This document shows positions 50,412-58,903 of a stretch of DNA of 64,000 nucleotides, piece by piece. Position 1 is the first letter of the stretch. Every line of letters begins with the position of its first letter. The notes under the pieces are model-generated. The model did not search any database. It saw only the letters and a program-made list of their open reading frames with translations, and was not told where the DNA came from. Origin of the DNA: 62-47 sp051954235 (GTDB taxonomy: Bacteria > Pseudomonadota > Alphaproteobacteria > Rhizobiales > Xanthobacteraceae); assembly GCA_051954235.1 (NCBI GenBank), contig JBQCHY010000038.1, positions 35,516-99,515 of the forward strand. Reading direction: 5' to 3'. The translations under genes were made by a program, and so were the position numbers.

Positions 50412-51376
50412 GACTGCCGAGGCCCCAAACTGATCTGAAAGCCGCCGCTTTGGGCGCGGTCATCCTGCTGCGCGAGTGGGTGGCCGACCGCATGCGGCGT
50501 CGGACGCCGCCTCCGGTGGCGCGCCGGCCGGTGCCGTCGAGCAATCACCCGCTGATCGTTTTCGTTGAGCGCCGCGTGCCGCGCCGCGCCGGCATCATCG
50601 TGACGCTCGCCATCCTGTGCGGTAGCGCCGTGTTCGGTGTCGTCAGGGGCGGACATATAGAAGAAGTCACCACCGGCTTGAGCGACGCGCGCAACGCGGT
50701 GGCCAATGCCGCCGGTTTCCGCATCACCGGCGTCGCCATCAATGGCCGCAAGCAATTGAGCCAGGATGAAGTGCTGGCGATCGGCGGCGTCAACGGCCGC
50801 TCGTCGCTGTTGTTCCTCGATGCCGCGGTGGTGCGCGCCAAGCTGATGGCGAATCCGTGGATCGCGGATGCCACCGTGCTCAAGTTTTATCCTGGCACGT
50901 TGCAGATCGATGTCACCGAGCGCTCGCCGTTCGCGCTGTGGCAGGAGGACGGCAAGGTGTCGGTGATCGCCGAGGACGGCGCGGTGCTGGAGCCTTACGT
51001 CATCAAGAAATTCGCGACGTTGCCGCTGGTGGTGGGCAAGGGCGCTGAAAGTCACGCGCGCGATTTCCTCGCGTTGCTGGATCGCTATCCGCAGATCAAG
51101 CCGCTGGTGCGCGCCGCGGTGTTCGTCGGTGAGCGCCGCTGGAATCTGCGCCTGAAGAACGGCCTCGATGTTCGCCTGCCGGAGCACGATGTCGGCATCG
51201 CGCTGGCGACGCTGTCGAAGTTCGACAAGGAAGACAAGTTGTTCACCCGCGACATCGTCGCGGTCGATGCACGCTTGCCGGATCGCCTGATCGTGCGGCT
51301 GTCGGAAGACGCGGCCAAGGCGCGCGACGAGATGTTTAAGGAAAAGAAGCCCAAACGTAAGGCCGGCGACGCATGA
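50378..51376 (+). CDS. ftsQ: Cell division protein FtsQ
   Basis: 332 residues from ATG 50378, overlapping ddl by 34 bp; a GTG at 50408 overlapping the ddl stop is an alternative (322 residues). One membrane helix (about 71-89) follows a cytoplasmic basic segment. The periplasmic part has the POTRA domain starting FRITGVAINGRKQLSQDEVL, then WIADATVLKFYPGTLQIDVTERSPFALW, characteristic of FtsQ/DivIB. It recruits FtsL and FtsB to the divisome. Its stop overlaps ftsA (ATGA). Confidence 0.93.
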   Translation: MDGGGRLARSVRLPRPQTDLKAAALGAVILLREWVADRMRRRTPPPVARRPVPSSNHPLIVFVERRVPRRAGIIVTLAILCGSAVFGVVRGGHIEEVTTGLSDARNAVANAAGFRITGVAINGRKQLSQDEVLAIGGVNGRSSLLFLDAAVVRAKLMANPWIADATVLKFYPGTLQIDVTERSPFALWQEDGKVSVIAEDGAVLEPYVIKKFATLPLVVGKGAESHARDFLALLDRYPQIKPLVRAAVFVGERRWNLRLKNGLDVRLPEHDVGIALATLSKFDKEDKLFTRDIVAVDARLPDRLIVRLSEDAAKARDEMFKEKKPKRKAGDA

Positions 51377-52695
51377 CGAGTTTGGATCGCCATCAAACGC
51401 CCAAGACGCGCCCGATGCCGCAGAACAGGACGGCGCTGGTCGCTTCGCTCGATATCGGCACCAGCAAGATCGCCTGCCTGATCGCGCGGCTGAAGCCGTG
51501 CGCGCCGAGCGAGGCATTACGCGGCCGCACCCATGCGGTGGAGTTGATCGGCTACAGCCACATTCAATCGCGCGGCGTCAAGGCCGGCGCGGTGGTCGAT
51601 ATGACCGAGTGCGAACAGGCGGTGCGCCATGCGGTGGCGGTCGCCGAACGCATGGCCAAGGTCCGCGTCGAATCCGTGCTGCTGTCGGTGTCCGCCGGCC
51701 GCTTGCAGGGACAGTTGATCGAAGCGGCGTCCGACATTCGCGGCGGCTCGGTCGCGCCGGATGACGTCACGCGCATCACCTCGACCGGCATGCGTCACGC
51801 GACGGCTGCGGGCCGCACCGTGCTGCATGCGCTTCCGGTCGGTTACGCGCTCGACGGCGTGAAGGGCATTCGCGATCCGCGCGGCATGGTGGCGCGACAG
51901 TTCGGCGTCGACATGAATGTCGTGACGGCCGACGCGACCGTCGCCAAGAATCTGATGCTCGCGGTGGAGCGTTGCCACCTCAACGTCGAAGCGATGGTGG
52001 CGAGTCCTTACGCATCCGGACTTTCGGTGCTGACCGACGACGAACTCGATCTCGGCGCGGCCGTGGTCGAGATGGGCGCGGGCACCACGACGATGTCGAT
52101 CTATTCCGGCGGACGTTTCGTTCATGCCAGCGGATTTGCGGTCGGCGGGCAACACGTCACGATGGATCTCGCGCGTGGCTTAGGTGCTTGCATTGCAGAT
52201 GCCGAGCGAATCAAGACGTTATATGGCACGGTGTTGACCGGCGGTTCGGATGCACGCGAGTTGATGTCGGTGCCGACCGCAGGTGAAGACGAACAGGATT
52301 TCCCGCAGGTGGTGTCGCGGGCGACGATCGCCAACATCATCCGGCAACGCGTCGAGGAGATCTTTGAAATGGTGCGCGACCGGCTGAAGGATTCGCCGTT
52401 TGCCGCCGAGCCTCGCGCCCGCGTCATCCTGAGCGGCGGCGGGTCGCAACTCACCGGCGTGCCGGAATTGGCAACGCGGATTCTCGGCCGCTCGGTGCGC
52501 GTCGGTCGTCCGCTCGGTTTCGGTCGGCTGCCGAACGAAGCCAAGGGCGCATCCTTCGCGGTGCCGTCGGGGCTCCTGGTCTATCCGCAATATGCTCACC
52601 TCGAATTCGTCGAGCCGCGTCACGTGCGGCCATTGAAAACTGGTACCGGCGGCTACTTCGGCAAGGTCGGTCAATGGCTTCGCGAGGGTTTCTGA
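51373..52695 (+). CDS. ftsA: Cell division protein FtsA
   Basis: 440 residues of the actin-like ATPase fold. The phosphate-1 motif ASLDIGTSKIACLIA is near residue 18. The SHS2 insert begins at about VELIGYSHIQSRGVKAG, phosphate-2 is VVEMGAGTTTMSIYSGG, and the adenosine site is ILSGGGSQLTGVPELA. The C-terminal amphipathic helix that tethers FtsA to the membrane is visible at the end (GGYFGKVGQWLREGF). It anchors FtsZ filaments to the membrane. Confidence 0.96.
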   Translation: MTSLDRHQTPKTRPMPQNRTALVASLDIGTSKIACLIARLKPCAPSEALRGRTHAVELIGYSHIQSRGVKAGAVVDMTECEQAVRHAVAVAERMAKVRVESVLLSVSAGRLQGQLIEAASDIRGGSVAPDDVTRITSTGMRHATAAGRTVLHALPVGYALDGVKGIRDPRGMVARQFGVDMNVVTADATVAKNLMLAVERCHLNVEAMVASPYASGLSVLTDDELDLGAAVVEMGAGTTTMSIYSGGRFVHASGFAVGGQHVTMDLARGLGACIADAERIKTLYGTVLTGGSDARELMSVPTAGEDEQDFPQVVSRATIANIIRQRVEEIFEMVRDRLKDSPFAAEPRARVILSGGGSQLTGVPELATRILGRSVRVGRPLGFGRLPNEAKGASFAVPSGLLVYPQYAHLEFVEPRHVRPLKTGTGGYFGKVGQWLREGF

Positions 52696-52775
52696 TGAAT
52701 TCGTTCCGCCCCGTGTCCAACCCATTCACTTCTCCGGCCGTGTGCTGGGGGCATCGCAAAACCAAGCGCGCGTAA
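52695..52775 (+). CDS. Possible 26-residue peptide between ftsA and ftsZ
   Basis: 26 codons start at an ATG sharing its A with the ftsA stop (TGATG) and end with TAA 13 bp before the ftsZ start. The peptide begins MNSFRPVSNPF and ends basic (HRKTKRA), with one Cys-Trp pair. Coupling to ftsA would allow translation without its own ribosome site. It could be chance in a 93-bp spacer; no family is known. Confidence 0.25.
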   Translation: MNSFRPVSNPFTSPAVCWGHRKTKRA

Positions 52776-52788
52776 TCGAGAGGCAACC

Positions 52789-54567
52789 ATGACCATCAAT
52801 CTCACACCCCCTGATGTTCGCGAGCTGAAGCCGCGGATCACTGTCTTTGGTGTCGGCGGTGCCGGCGGCAATGCGGTCAACAACATGATCACCGCTGGTC
52901 TCGAAGGCGTCGACTTCGTCGTCGCCAACACCGACGCGCAGGCGCTGTCGATGACCAAGGCCCAGCGCATCATTCAGATGGGCACCGAAGTGACGCAGGG
53001 CCTCGGCGCCGGCTCGCAGCCGGATGTCGGCGCGGCCGCCGCGCAGGAAGTCATCGACGAGATTCGCGATCACCTCTCGGGCGCCAACATGGTGTTCGTC
53101 ACCGCCGGCATGGGCGGCGGCACCGGCACCGGCGCGGCCCCGGTGATCGCGCGCACCGCGCGTGACCTCGGCATCCTGACCGTCGGCGTCGTCACAAAGC
53201 CGTTCCACTTCGAAGGCCAGCGCCGCATGCGCACCGCCGAGTCCGGTATCACCGAACTCCACAAGGTGGTCGACACGCTGCTGATCATCCCGAACCAGAA
53301 CCTGTTCCGGGTTGCCAACGAGAAGACCACCTTCGCCGATGCCTTCGCGATGGCCGACCAGGTGCTCTATTCGGGCGTTGCCTGCATCACCGACCTGATG
53401 GTGAAGGAAGGCCTGATCAACCTCGACTTCGCCGACGTTCGCGCCGTCATGCGCGAAATGGGCAAGGCGATGATGGGTACCGGCGAAGCCTCCGGCGAGA
53501 AGCGCGCGCTGACCGCCGCCGAAGCCGCCATCGCCAATCCGCTGATCGACGATTCGTCGATGAAGGGCGCGCGTGGCCTCTTGATCTCCATCACCGGCGG
53601 TAAGGACATGACCTTGTTCGAGGTCGATGAAGCCGCCACCCGCATCCGCGAGGAAGTCGATCCGGACGCCAACATCATCGTCGGCGCCACCTTCGACGAG
53701 AATCTCGACGGCGTGATCCGCGTCTCGGTCGTCGCCACCGGCATCGAGCAGGCCGCTCTGGCCCGCGCCGCCGCGCCGAATGCTGCGCCCGTCGCCGCTG
53801 TTGCGCATGGTGTGTCGACCGACAACCGTCTGGCCGATCTCGCTGCCCGTCAGCGCGCCGCCGCGGCAGTCGCTCCCGCGCCGCGCGCTGAGGCGCCGCG
53901 TCAACCGGCTCCGGCACCCGTGCAGCAGCAGGCCCCGAACCATGAGCGCGCAATGATGGCCGCGATCGAAGCCGCCGTGACCGAGCCGATGCCGGCCCCG
54001 GCGCCGGCTCCGATGCAGCCCGCCTCCTACGGCGATGTGACGGTGCGCCCGATCGCGCAGAAGCCGTCGCTGTTCCCGGAGCACGACGCGCCGCGCGCCG
54101 AGGCCCATGAGCCGCCGCCGCCGGACGCCTTCATTCCGAAGGCCGCCGAGCGGATGCCGATGCGGGCGCCGCGGATGCCGACGTTCAACGACCTGCCGAT
54201 GCCGGCTCAGAACGAGATTCGCCAAGCAAGGGGCGACGTCGATCAGGACCAGCCGCAGAAGGTCCGGTTGTCGTTGTTGCAGCGTCTGGCCAATGTCGGC
54301 CTCGGGCGGCGCGACGAGGAAACCGAGCCGCCGATCGCTGCCCGCGCGTCCGGCCCGGCCATGGAACAGATGCCGCCGCTTCCCGAACGCAAGCCGCAGC
54401 GCACCGTGGCCCAGCAGATGGCGGCGCACGAGCCGGTCTCGGAGTATGCGCGGCGTCCCGCACCGCAGGGACTCGACCACCATGGCCGCCCGGCACCTGT
54501 TGCGCCGGCGCCACAGGGCGACGATCATCTTGATATCCCCGCATTTTTGCGGCGGCAGTCGAACTGA
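52789..54567 (+). CDS. ftsZ: Cell division protein FtsZ
   Basis: 592 residues. The tubulin-like GTPase core (about 10-320) has the signature GGGTGTG at 109-115 and the T7 region with FADVRAVM. It is followed by an unusually long Pro/Ala-rich linker (about 325-575) typical of Rhizobiales. The C-terminal peptide LDIPAFLRRQ binds FtsA and other partners. GAGAGG precedes ATG by 6 nt. A strong terminator follows, so it probably ends the division operon. Confidence 0.97.
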   Translation: MTINLTPPDVRELKPRITVFGVGGAGGNAVNNMITAGLEGVDFVVANTDAQALSMTKAQRIIQMGTEVTQGLGAGSQPDVGAAAAQEVIDEIRDHLSGANMVFVTAGMGGGTGTGAAPVIARTARDLGILTVGVVTKPFHFEGQRRMRTAESGITELHKVVDTLLIIPNQNLFRVANEKTTFADAFAMADQVLYSGVACITDLMVKEGLINLDFADVRAVMREMGKAMMGTGEASGEKRALTAAEAAIANPLIDDSSMKGARGLLISITGGKDMTLFEVDEAATRIREEVDPDANIIVGATFDENLDGVIRVSVVATGIEQAALARAAAPNAAPVAAVAHGVSTDNRLADLAARQRAAAAVAPAPRAEAPRQPAPAPVQQQAPNHERAMMAAIEAAVTEPMPAPAPAPMQPASYGDVTVRPIAQKPSLFPEHDAPRAEAHEPPPPDAFIPKAAERMPMRAPRMPTFNDLPMPAQNEIRQARGDVDQDQPQKVRLSLLQRLANVGLGRRDEETEPPIAARASGPAMEQMPPLPERKPQRTVAQQMAAHEPVSEYARRPAPQGLDHHGRPAPVAPAPQGDDHLDIPAFLRRQSN

Positions 54568-54596
54568 CGAATTGTGACTAAAGTAAACGATTGGCA

Positions 54597-54623
54597 AACC
54601 CCGGCGCATCCCGCCGGGGTTTT
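54597..54623 (+). terminator. Rho-independent terminator after ftsZ
   Basis: A 9-bp stem AACCCCGGC/GCCGGGGTT has a 7-nt loop and a T run. It marks the end of the dcw transcript before lpxC. Confidence 0.9.
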
Positions 54624-54907
54624 CATTTGCGTGAACCGGATGATGAGGATTTATTTAAGCATTTGATTATAAATGTAATTTTCTCTCGCTGAGATCGTGC
54701 GGATTGCTCCCGCGCCAAGGCCGTGCCGAAATATGGTTAACGCGCGGCGCCAATGCGGCGAATTCGGGTAACAATGCGTAAAAAAGCGTGAGTTGGCGGG
54801 CTTTGTGGCAACCAGTATGGTTTCCGCGTCTTTGGGGACATCCAGATCGAGTCGCGCCGCCTCGGGCAGCTACGATCTTACGGTGTTAAGTTTTGGGCAC
54901 GTTACGC
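54624..54907. other. ftsZ-lpxC intergenic region
   Basis: This 284-bp region, beyond the terminator, must contain the lpxC promoter. It is AT-richer than its surroundings at 54640-54690 and has a GTTAAC site at 54736-54741. No gene or repeat is seen. Confidence 0.5.
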
Positions 54908-55867
54908 ATGAAATTCAGCCGACAGACCACGCTTCGGTCGCAAGCCACCGTGACGGGTGTTGGCGTACATTCTGGTGCCGCTGTTCAACTGACTCTCGGG
55001 CCCGCGCCGGTCGATGCGGGCTTTGTTTTTGTCCGCGTCGCCCCCGATGGGACTGAACGCGAAGTGCGCGCTACCGCCAAGGCTGTCACCGCTACCGCGT
55101 TCGCAACCGTGCTGGGCGACCGCGAAGGGCCGCTGGTCTCGACCGCCGAGCATGTTCTGGCCGCGCTGCGCGGCATGGGTGTCGATAACGCTACCATCGA
55201 AGTCGATGGCCCCGAAGTCCCGATCATGGATGGCAGCGCCGCGGCGTTCGTTGCCGCCATCGATCAAGCGGGTGTGGTCGAGCAGGCCGCTCCCCGTCGT
55301 TTCCTTCAGGTTTTGAAGCCGATCCAGGTCAAGATGGGCGAGAGTGTCGCCGAACTGCGACCCTACGCCCACGGTTTCCGCACCGACGTCGAGATCGATT
55401 TCGCCAATCCGGTGATCGGCAAACAGACCTTCTCCCTCGACCTCAATCCCGAAAGTTTCCGCCGCGAAGTCAGCCGTGCGCGCACCTTCGGTTGCATGAG
55501 CGATGTCGCCAAACTGCTGGAAGCCGGTTTCGCCCGTGGGGCGTCGTTCGATAACTCTCTCGTATTCGACGAAACCTGCCTGTTGAACGCCGAGGGCCTG
55601 CGCTTCGCCAACGAATGCGCTCGTCACAAGGTGCTTGATGTCATCGGCGATCTGGCGCTGGCCGGTCTGCCGCTGCTGGGCGCCTATCGCTCGGTGCGCG
55701 GCGGCCACAAGCTGAATCACGCGGTGCTGACGGCGTTGTTGGCCGATCGCAGCGCATGGCGCGTGGCCGAGGGCGAGCGGGCGCGCCGCACGCGTCCGGT
55801 TATGGATGCGGTGGGCGGCATGGTCGGAGGGCTTGTCGCTCCGGCTTACGGCCCCGACGTGTCCTGA
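54908..55867 (+). CDS. lpxC: UDP-3-O-acyl-N-acetylglucosamine deacetylase LpxC
   Basis: 319 residues starting MKFSRQTTLRSQATVTGVGVHSG. Zinc ligands are His82 (TAEHVLAAL), His240 and Asp244 (HKVLDVIGDLAL). The active-site His267 lies in GGHKLNHAV. It catalyses the committed step of lipid A synthesis in the cytoplasm. The gene's last codons form the first unit of a 15-bp tandem repeat. It sits between ftsZ and bamD, each with its own upstream region. Confidence 0.96.
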   Translation: MKFSRQTTLRSQATVTGVGVHSGAAVQLTLGPAPVDAGFVFVRVAPDGTEREVRATAKAVTATAFATVLGDREGPLVSTAEHVLAALRGMGVDNATIEVDGPEVPIMDGSAAAFVAAIDQAGVVEQAAPRRFLQVLKPIQVKMGESVAELRPYAHGFRTDVEIDFANPVIGKQTFSLDLNPESFRREVSRARTFGCMSDVAKLLEAGFARGASFDNSLVFDETCLLNAEGLRFANECARHKVLDVIGDLALAGLPLLGAYRSVRGGHKLNHAVLTALLADRSAWRVAEGERARRTRPVMDAVGGMVGGLVAPAYGPDVS

Positions 55868-55904
55868 TCCACAGTGTCCTGATCCACAAGTGTCCTGATC
55901 CACA
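55859..55904 (+). repeat. 15-bp tandem repeat, three copies, at the lpxC stop
   Basis: GTGTCCTGATCCACA occurs at 55859-55873, 55874-55888 and 55890-55904, with one extra A between the second and third. The first copy contains the lpxC stop codon TGA; the second carries TGA in the same frame. Confidence 0.9.
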
Positions 55905-56110
55905 CACTGTTCCGACTTCATCATCGCGTCGGTCGCATCCCGACAATTCGCCTTAATCCGGGCGAAATGGCTCCGTATCCGGTTGGTCGCGTACGTTTTT
56001 TCCGATACAGAAGCGCGATCGCGTGAGCACGGTCCCGAACGGCGAGAGAGCCGCATACGATTGTGCGTCAACTTCGCAGCAATGCATTCCAGACGTCAGG
56101 GTCTTATTTG

Positions 56111-57016
56111 ATGGCGGCACCACGTTCGACGTTTGAAGCGCGCGGATCCTCGTTCCGGCACGGTCTGCGCAGCCGGGCGTTGCTGGCCGTTTGTATGGTG
56201 GCGTTCGCTACCAGCCTGGGCGGCTGCAGCAGCATGGGTGACATGTGGGACAAGCTCAAAGGCAACAAGGACGACGCCTTCGTCGATGAGCCGGCAGACA
56301 AGCTCTACAACGAGGGCTTGTACATGATGAATAAGGAGAAGGATCCCAAAGCCGCCTCGAAGAAATTCGAGGAAGTCGATCGGCAACATCCTTATTCCGA
56401 CCTTGCGCGCAAATCGCTGCTGATGTCGGCCTACGCCTACTATAACGCCGGCGATTACGACAGTTGCATTGGAGCTGCGACACGCTATGTGACGCTGCAC
56501 CCCGGCAGCCCCGATGCGGCCTATGCGCAGTATCTGATCGCCAGTTCCCAGTACGACCAGATTCCCGACGTTTCGCGCGATCAGGGCCGCACTGAAAAGG
56601 CCATCGCCGCGCTCGAGGAAGTGATCCGCAAATATCCGACCTCGGAATATGCGGCCAACGCCAAAAAGAAGCTGGAAGGCGCGCGCGACCAATTGGCGGC
56701 CAAGGAAATGAGCATCGGCCGCTACTACATGGAGAAGCGCGACTTCAGCGCGGCGATCAACCGCTACAAGACGGTGGTGACGCGCTATCAGACCACCCGC
56801 CATGTCGAGGAAGCGCTGGCGCGTCTGACCGAAGCCTATATGTCGATCGGCATCGTCAGCGAGGCGCAGACCGCGGCCGCCATTCTTGGCCACAACTTTC
56901 CTGACAGCCGCTGGTACCAAGACGCGTACAATCTAGTAAAGTCCGGCGGTCTCGAGCCGAGCGAGAACAAGGGGTCCTGGATGAGCCGGGCCTTCAAGAA
57001 GATGGGTCTCGGCTAA
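56111..57016 (+). CDS. bamD: Outer-membrane assembly lipoprotein BamD
   Basis: 301 residues from ATG 56111 (AGGG 9 nt upstream); a GTG at 56063 would add 16 residues. The lipobox SLGGC places the lipidated Cys at 39. The body contains TPR-like helices: LYNEGLYMMNKEKDPKAASKKFEEVDRQHPYSDLARKS in segments, then AATRYVTLHPGSPDAAYAQYL and AIAALEEVIRKYPTSEYA. It is part of the BAM complex that inserts outer-membrane proteins. recN follows 23 bp downstream. Confidence 0.95.
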   Translation: MAAPRSTFEARGSSFRHGLRSRALLAVCMVAFATSLGGCSSMGDMWDKLKGNKDDAFVDEPADKLYNEGLYMMNKEKDPKAASKKFEEVDRQHPYSDLARKSLLMSAYAYYNAGDYDSCIGAATRYVTLHPGSPDAAYAQYLIASSQYDQIPDVSRDQGRTEKAIAALEEVIRKYPTSEYAANAKKKLEGARDQLAAKEMSIGRYYMEKRDFSAAINRYKTVVTRYQTTRHVEEALARLTEAYMSIGIVSEAQTAAAILGHNFPDSRWYQDAYNLVKSGGLEPSENKGSWMSRAFKKMGLG

Positions 57017-57039
57017 CCCGATCGCAGGACCAACCTCGC

Positions 57040-58710
57040 ATGCTGGCCCGTCTTTCGATCCGTGACATCGTCCTGATCGAACGGCTCGATATCGAATTCG
57101 CTCAAGGCCTCGCGGTGCTGACCGGCGAAACCGGCGCCGGCAAATCGATTCTGCTCGACGCCTTTGCATTGGCACTGGGCGGGCGCGGCGATGCCGGCCT
57201 CGTCCGCCATGGCGCCGAGCAGGGGCAGGTGACCGCCACCTTCGACGTGCCGAAGGGCCATCCGGCGTCGGACATCCTCAGCGATAACGATCTCGATGAG
57301 ACCGGCGAAATGATTCTGCGCCGTGTGCAACTGGCCGACGGCCGCAGCCGCGCCTTCATCAACGATCAGCCGGTCAGTGTGCAGACCCTCAAGGCGGTCG
57401 GCGCGGCGCTGGTGGAGATTCACGGCCAGCACGACGAGCGGGCACTGGTCGATGCCGTGACGCATCGCCGTCTGCTCGACGCCTTTGCCGGCCTCGACAA
57501 GGACGTCGCCGTGCTGGAGACGCTGTGGGCCGCGCGCCGCACTGCGCAGCAGGCGCTCGACGACCATCGCGCCGGCATGGAGCGCGCCGCGCGCGAGGCC
57601 GACTATCTGCGTCACGCCTCGGATGAACTGAAAAAGCTCGCACCGCAGGACGGCGAGGAGACGACGCTCGCCGAGCGCCGCACCGTGATGATGCAGGGCG
57701 AGAAGATCGCCGGCGACCTGCGCGACGCGCAGGAGGCGGTGAGCGGCAACAATTCACCGATCGCCGCATTTGCGGCGGCGGTGCGGCGACTGGAACGTCG
57801 CGCGGGCGGTTCGCCGGCGTTGGTCGAGCCGGCGGTGAAGGCGATCGATATCGCGATCAACGCATTGGAAGAAGCCGATCAGCATCTCAACGCGGCGCTC
57901 GCCGCCGCCGATTTCGATCCGGTGGAACTGGAGCGCATCGAGGAGCGGCTGTTCGCGCTGCGCGCCGCTTCGCGAAAATATTCCACGCCGGTCGATGGGT
58001 TGGCGGCACTGGCCGCGAAATACGCGGCGGATATAGCGCTGATCGATGCCGGCGCGGAACAGTTGCAGGGCTTGGAGAAGGCTGCGGCCGAGGCGGTGAA
58101 ACGTTACGACGCCGCAACTGCAAAGCTCTCGATGGCGCGCACGAAATCCGCCGAGAAATTGAACAAGGCGGTGAATGCCGAACTCGCGCCGCTGAAGCTC
58201 GATCGCGCCAAATTCATCACGCAGGTCGATTCGGATGCGGCGACGCCGGGGCCGCAAGGCATCGACCGCGTCGAGTTCTGGGTGCAGACCAACCCCGGCA
58301 CGCGGCCGGGGCCGATGATGAAGGTCGCCTCCGGCGGCGAACTGTCGCGCTTTTTGCTGGCGCTGAAAGTGGTGCTGTCGGATCGCGGCTCCGCACCCAC
58401 GCTGGTGTTCGATGAGATCGATACCGGCGTCGGCGGCGCGGTGGCGGATGCCATCGGCGCGCGGCTGGCGCGGCTCGCCGGCAAGGTGCAGGTGATGGCG
58501 GTGACCCACGCGCCGCAGGTCGCGGCGCGCGCCGACCAGCATTTGCTGATTTCCAAGGCAGCGCTCGACAAGGGCAAGCGCGTCGCCACCCGCGTCGAAC
58601 CGCTGGCCGACGAGCACCGCCGCGAGGAAATCGCCCGGATGCTGGCCGGCGCCGAAATCACCAAAGAAGCCCGCGCCGCTGCAGAGCGCCTGCTGAAGGC
58701 GGCGGGCTAA
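57040..58710 (+). CDS. recN: DNA repair ATPase RecN
   Basis: 556 residues, SMC-like. The N-terminal Walker A is GETGAGKS (29-36). A coiled-coil region covers about 155-365. The C-terminal signature is KVASGGELSRFLLALKVVL, with Walker B LVFDEIDTGVGG and the D-loop/His THAPQVAARADQH. RecN acts early in double-strand break repair, tethering DNA ends. It follows bamD closely and may be co-transcribed with it. Confidence 0.96.
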   Translation: MLARLSIRDIVLIERLDIEFAQGLAVLTGETGAGKSILLDAFALALGGRGDAGLVRHGAEQGQVTATFDVPKGHPASDILSDNDLDETGEMILRRVQLADGRSRAFINDQPVSVQTLKAVGAALVEIHGQHDERALVDAVTHRRLLDAFAGLDKDVAVLETLWAARRTAQQALDDHRAGMERAAREADYLRHASDELKKLAPQDGEETTLAERRTVMMQGEKIAGDLRDAQEAVSGNNSPIAAFAAAVRRLERRAGGSPALVEPAVKAIDIAINALEEADQHLNAALAAADFDPVELERIEERLFALRAASRKYSTPVDGLAALAAKYAADIALIDAGAEQLQGLEKAAAEAVKRYDAATAKLSMARTKSAEKLNKAVNAELAPLKLDRAKFITQVDSDAATPGPQGIDRVEFWVQTNPGTRPGPMMKVASGGELSRFLLALKVVLSDRGSAPTLVFDEIDTGVGGAVADAIGARLARLAGKVQVMAVTHAPQVAARADQHLLISKAALDKGKRVATRVEPLADEHRREEIARMLAGAEITKEARAAAERLLKAAG

Positions 58711-58747
58711 CGCGGGACTTGCTCGTGCGGCCTGACCAGGTTGTTTC

Positions 58748-58830
58748 GTCATTGCGAGGAACGTTAGCGACGAAGCAATCCAGTCCTTGCTTCGTGGCAT
58801 TCTGGATTGCTTCGCTTCGCTCGCAATGAC
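58748..58830. repeat. Palindromic intergenic repeat, family C
   Basis: GTCATTGCGAGGAACGTTAG...GAAGCAATCCAG at the left mirrors CTGGATTGCTTCGCTTCGC...AATGAC at the right. It is located between recN and ligA. Confidence 0.85.
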
Positions 58831-58903
58831 GGTTAGTCTGGGTGTTGCGTTAGAATGCTTGCCAACATGCGGATAGCCGGACGGGCCACGACGGAAACAA
58901 CCA

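Noticed and set aside
52726..54609. 627-codon minus-strand open frame over ftsZ
   Set aside because: It is a shadow of FtsZ; the sense frame has the tubulin signature and C-terminal peptide.
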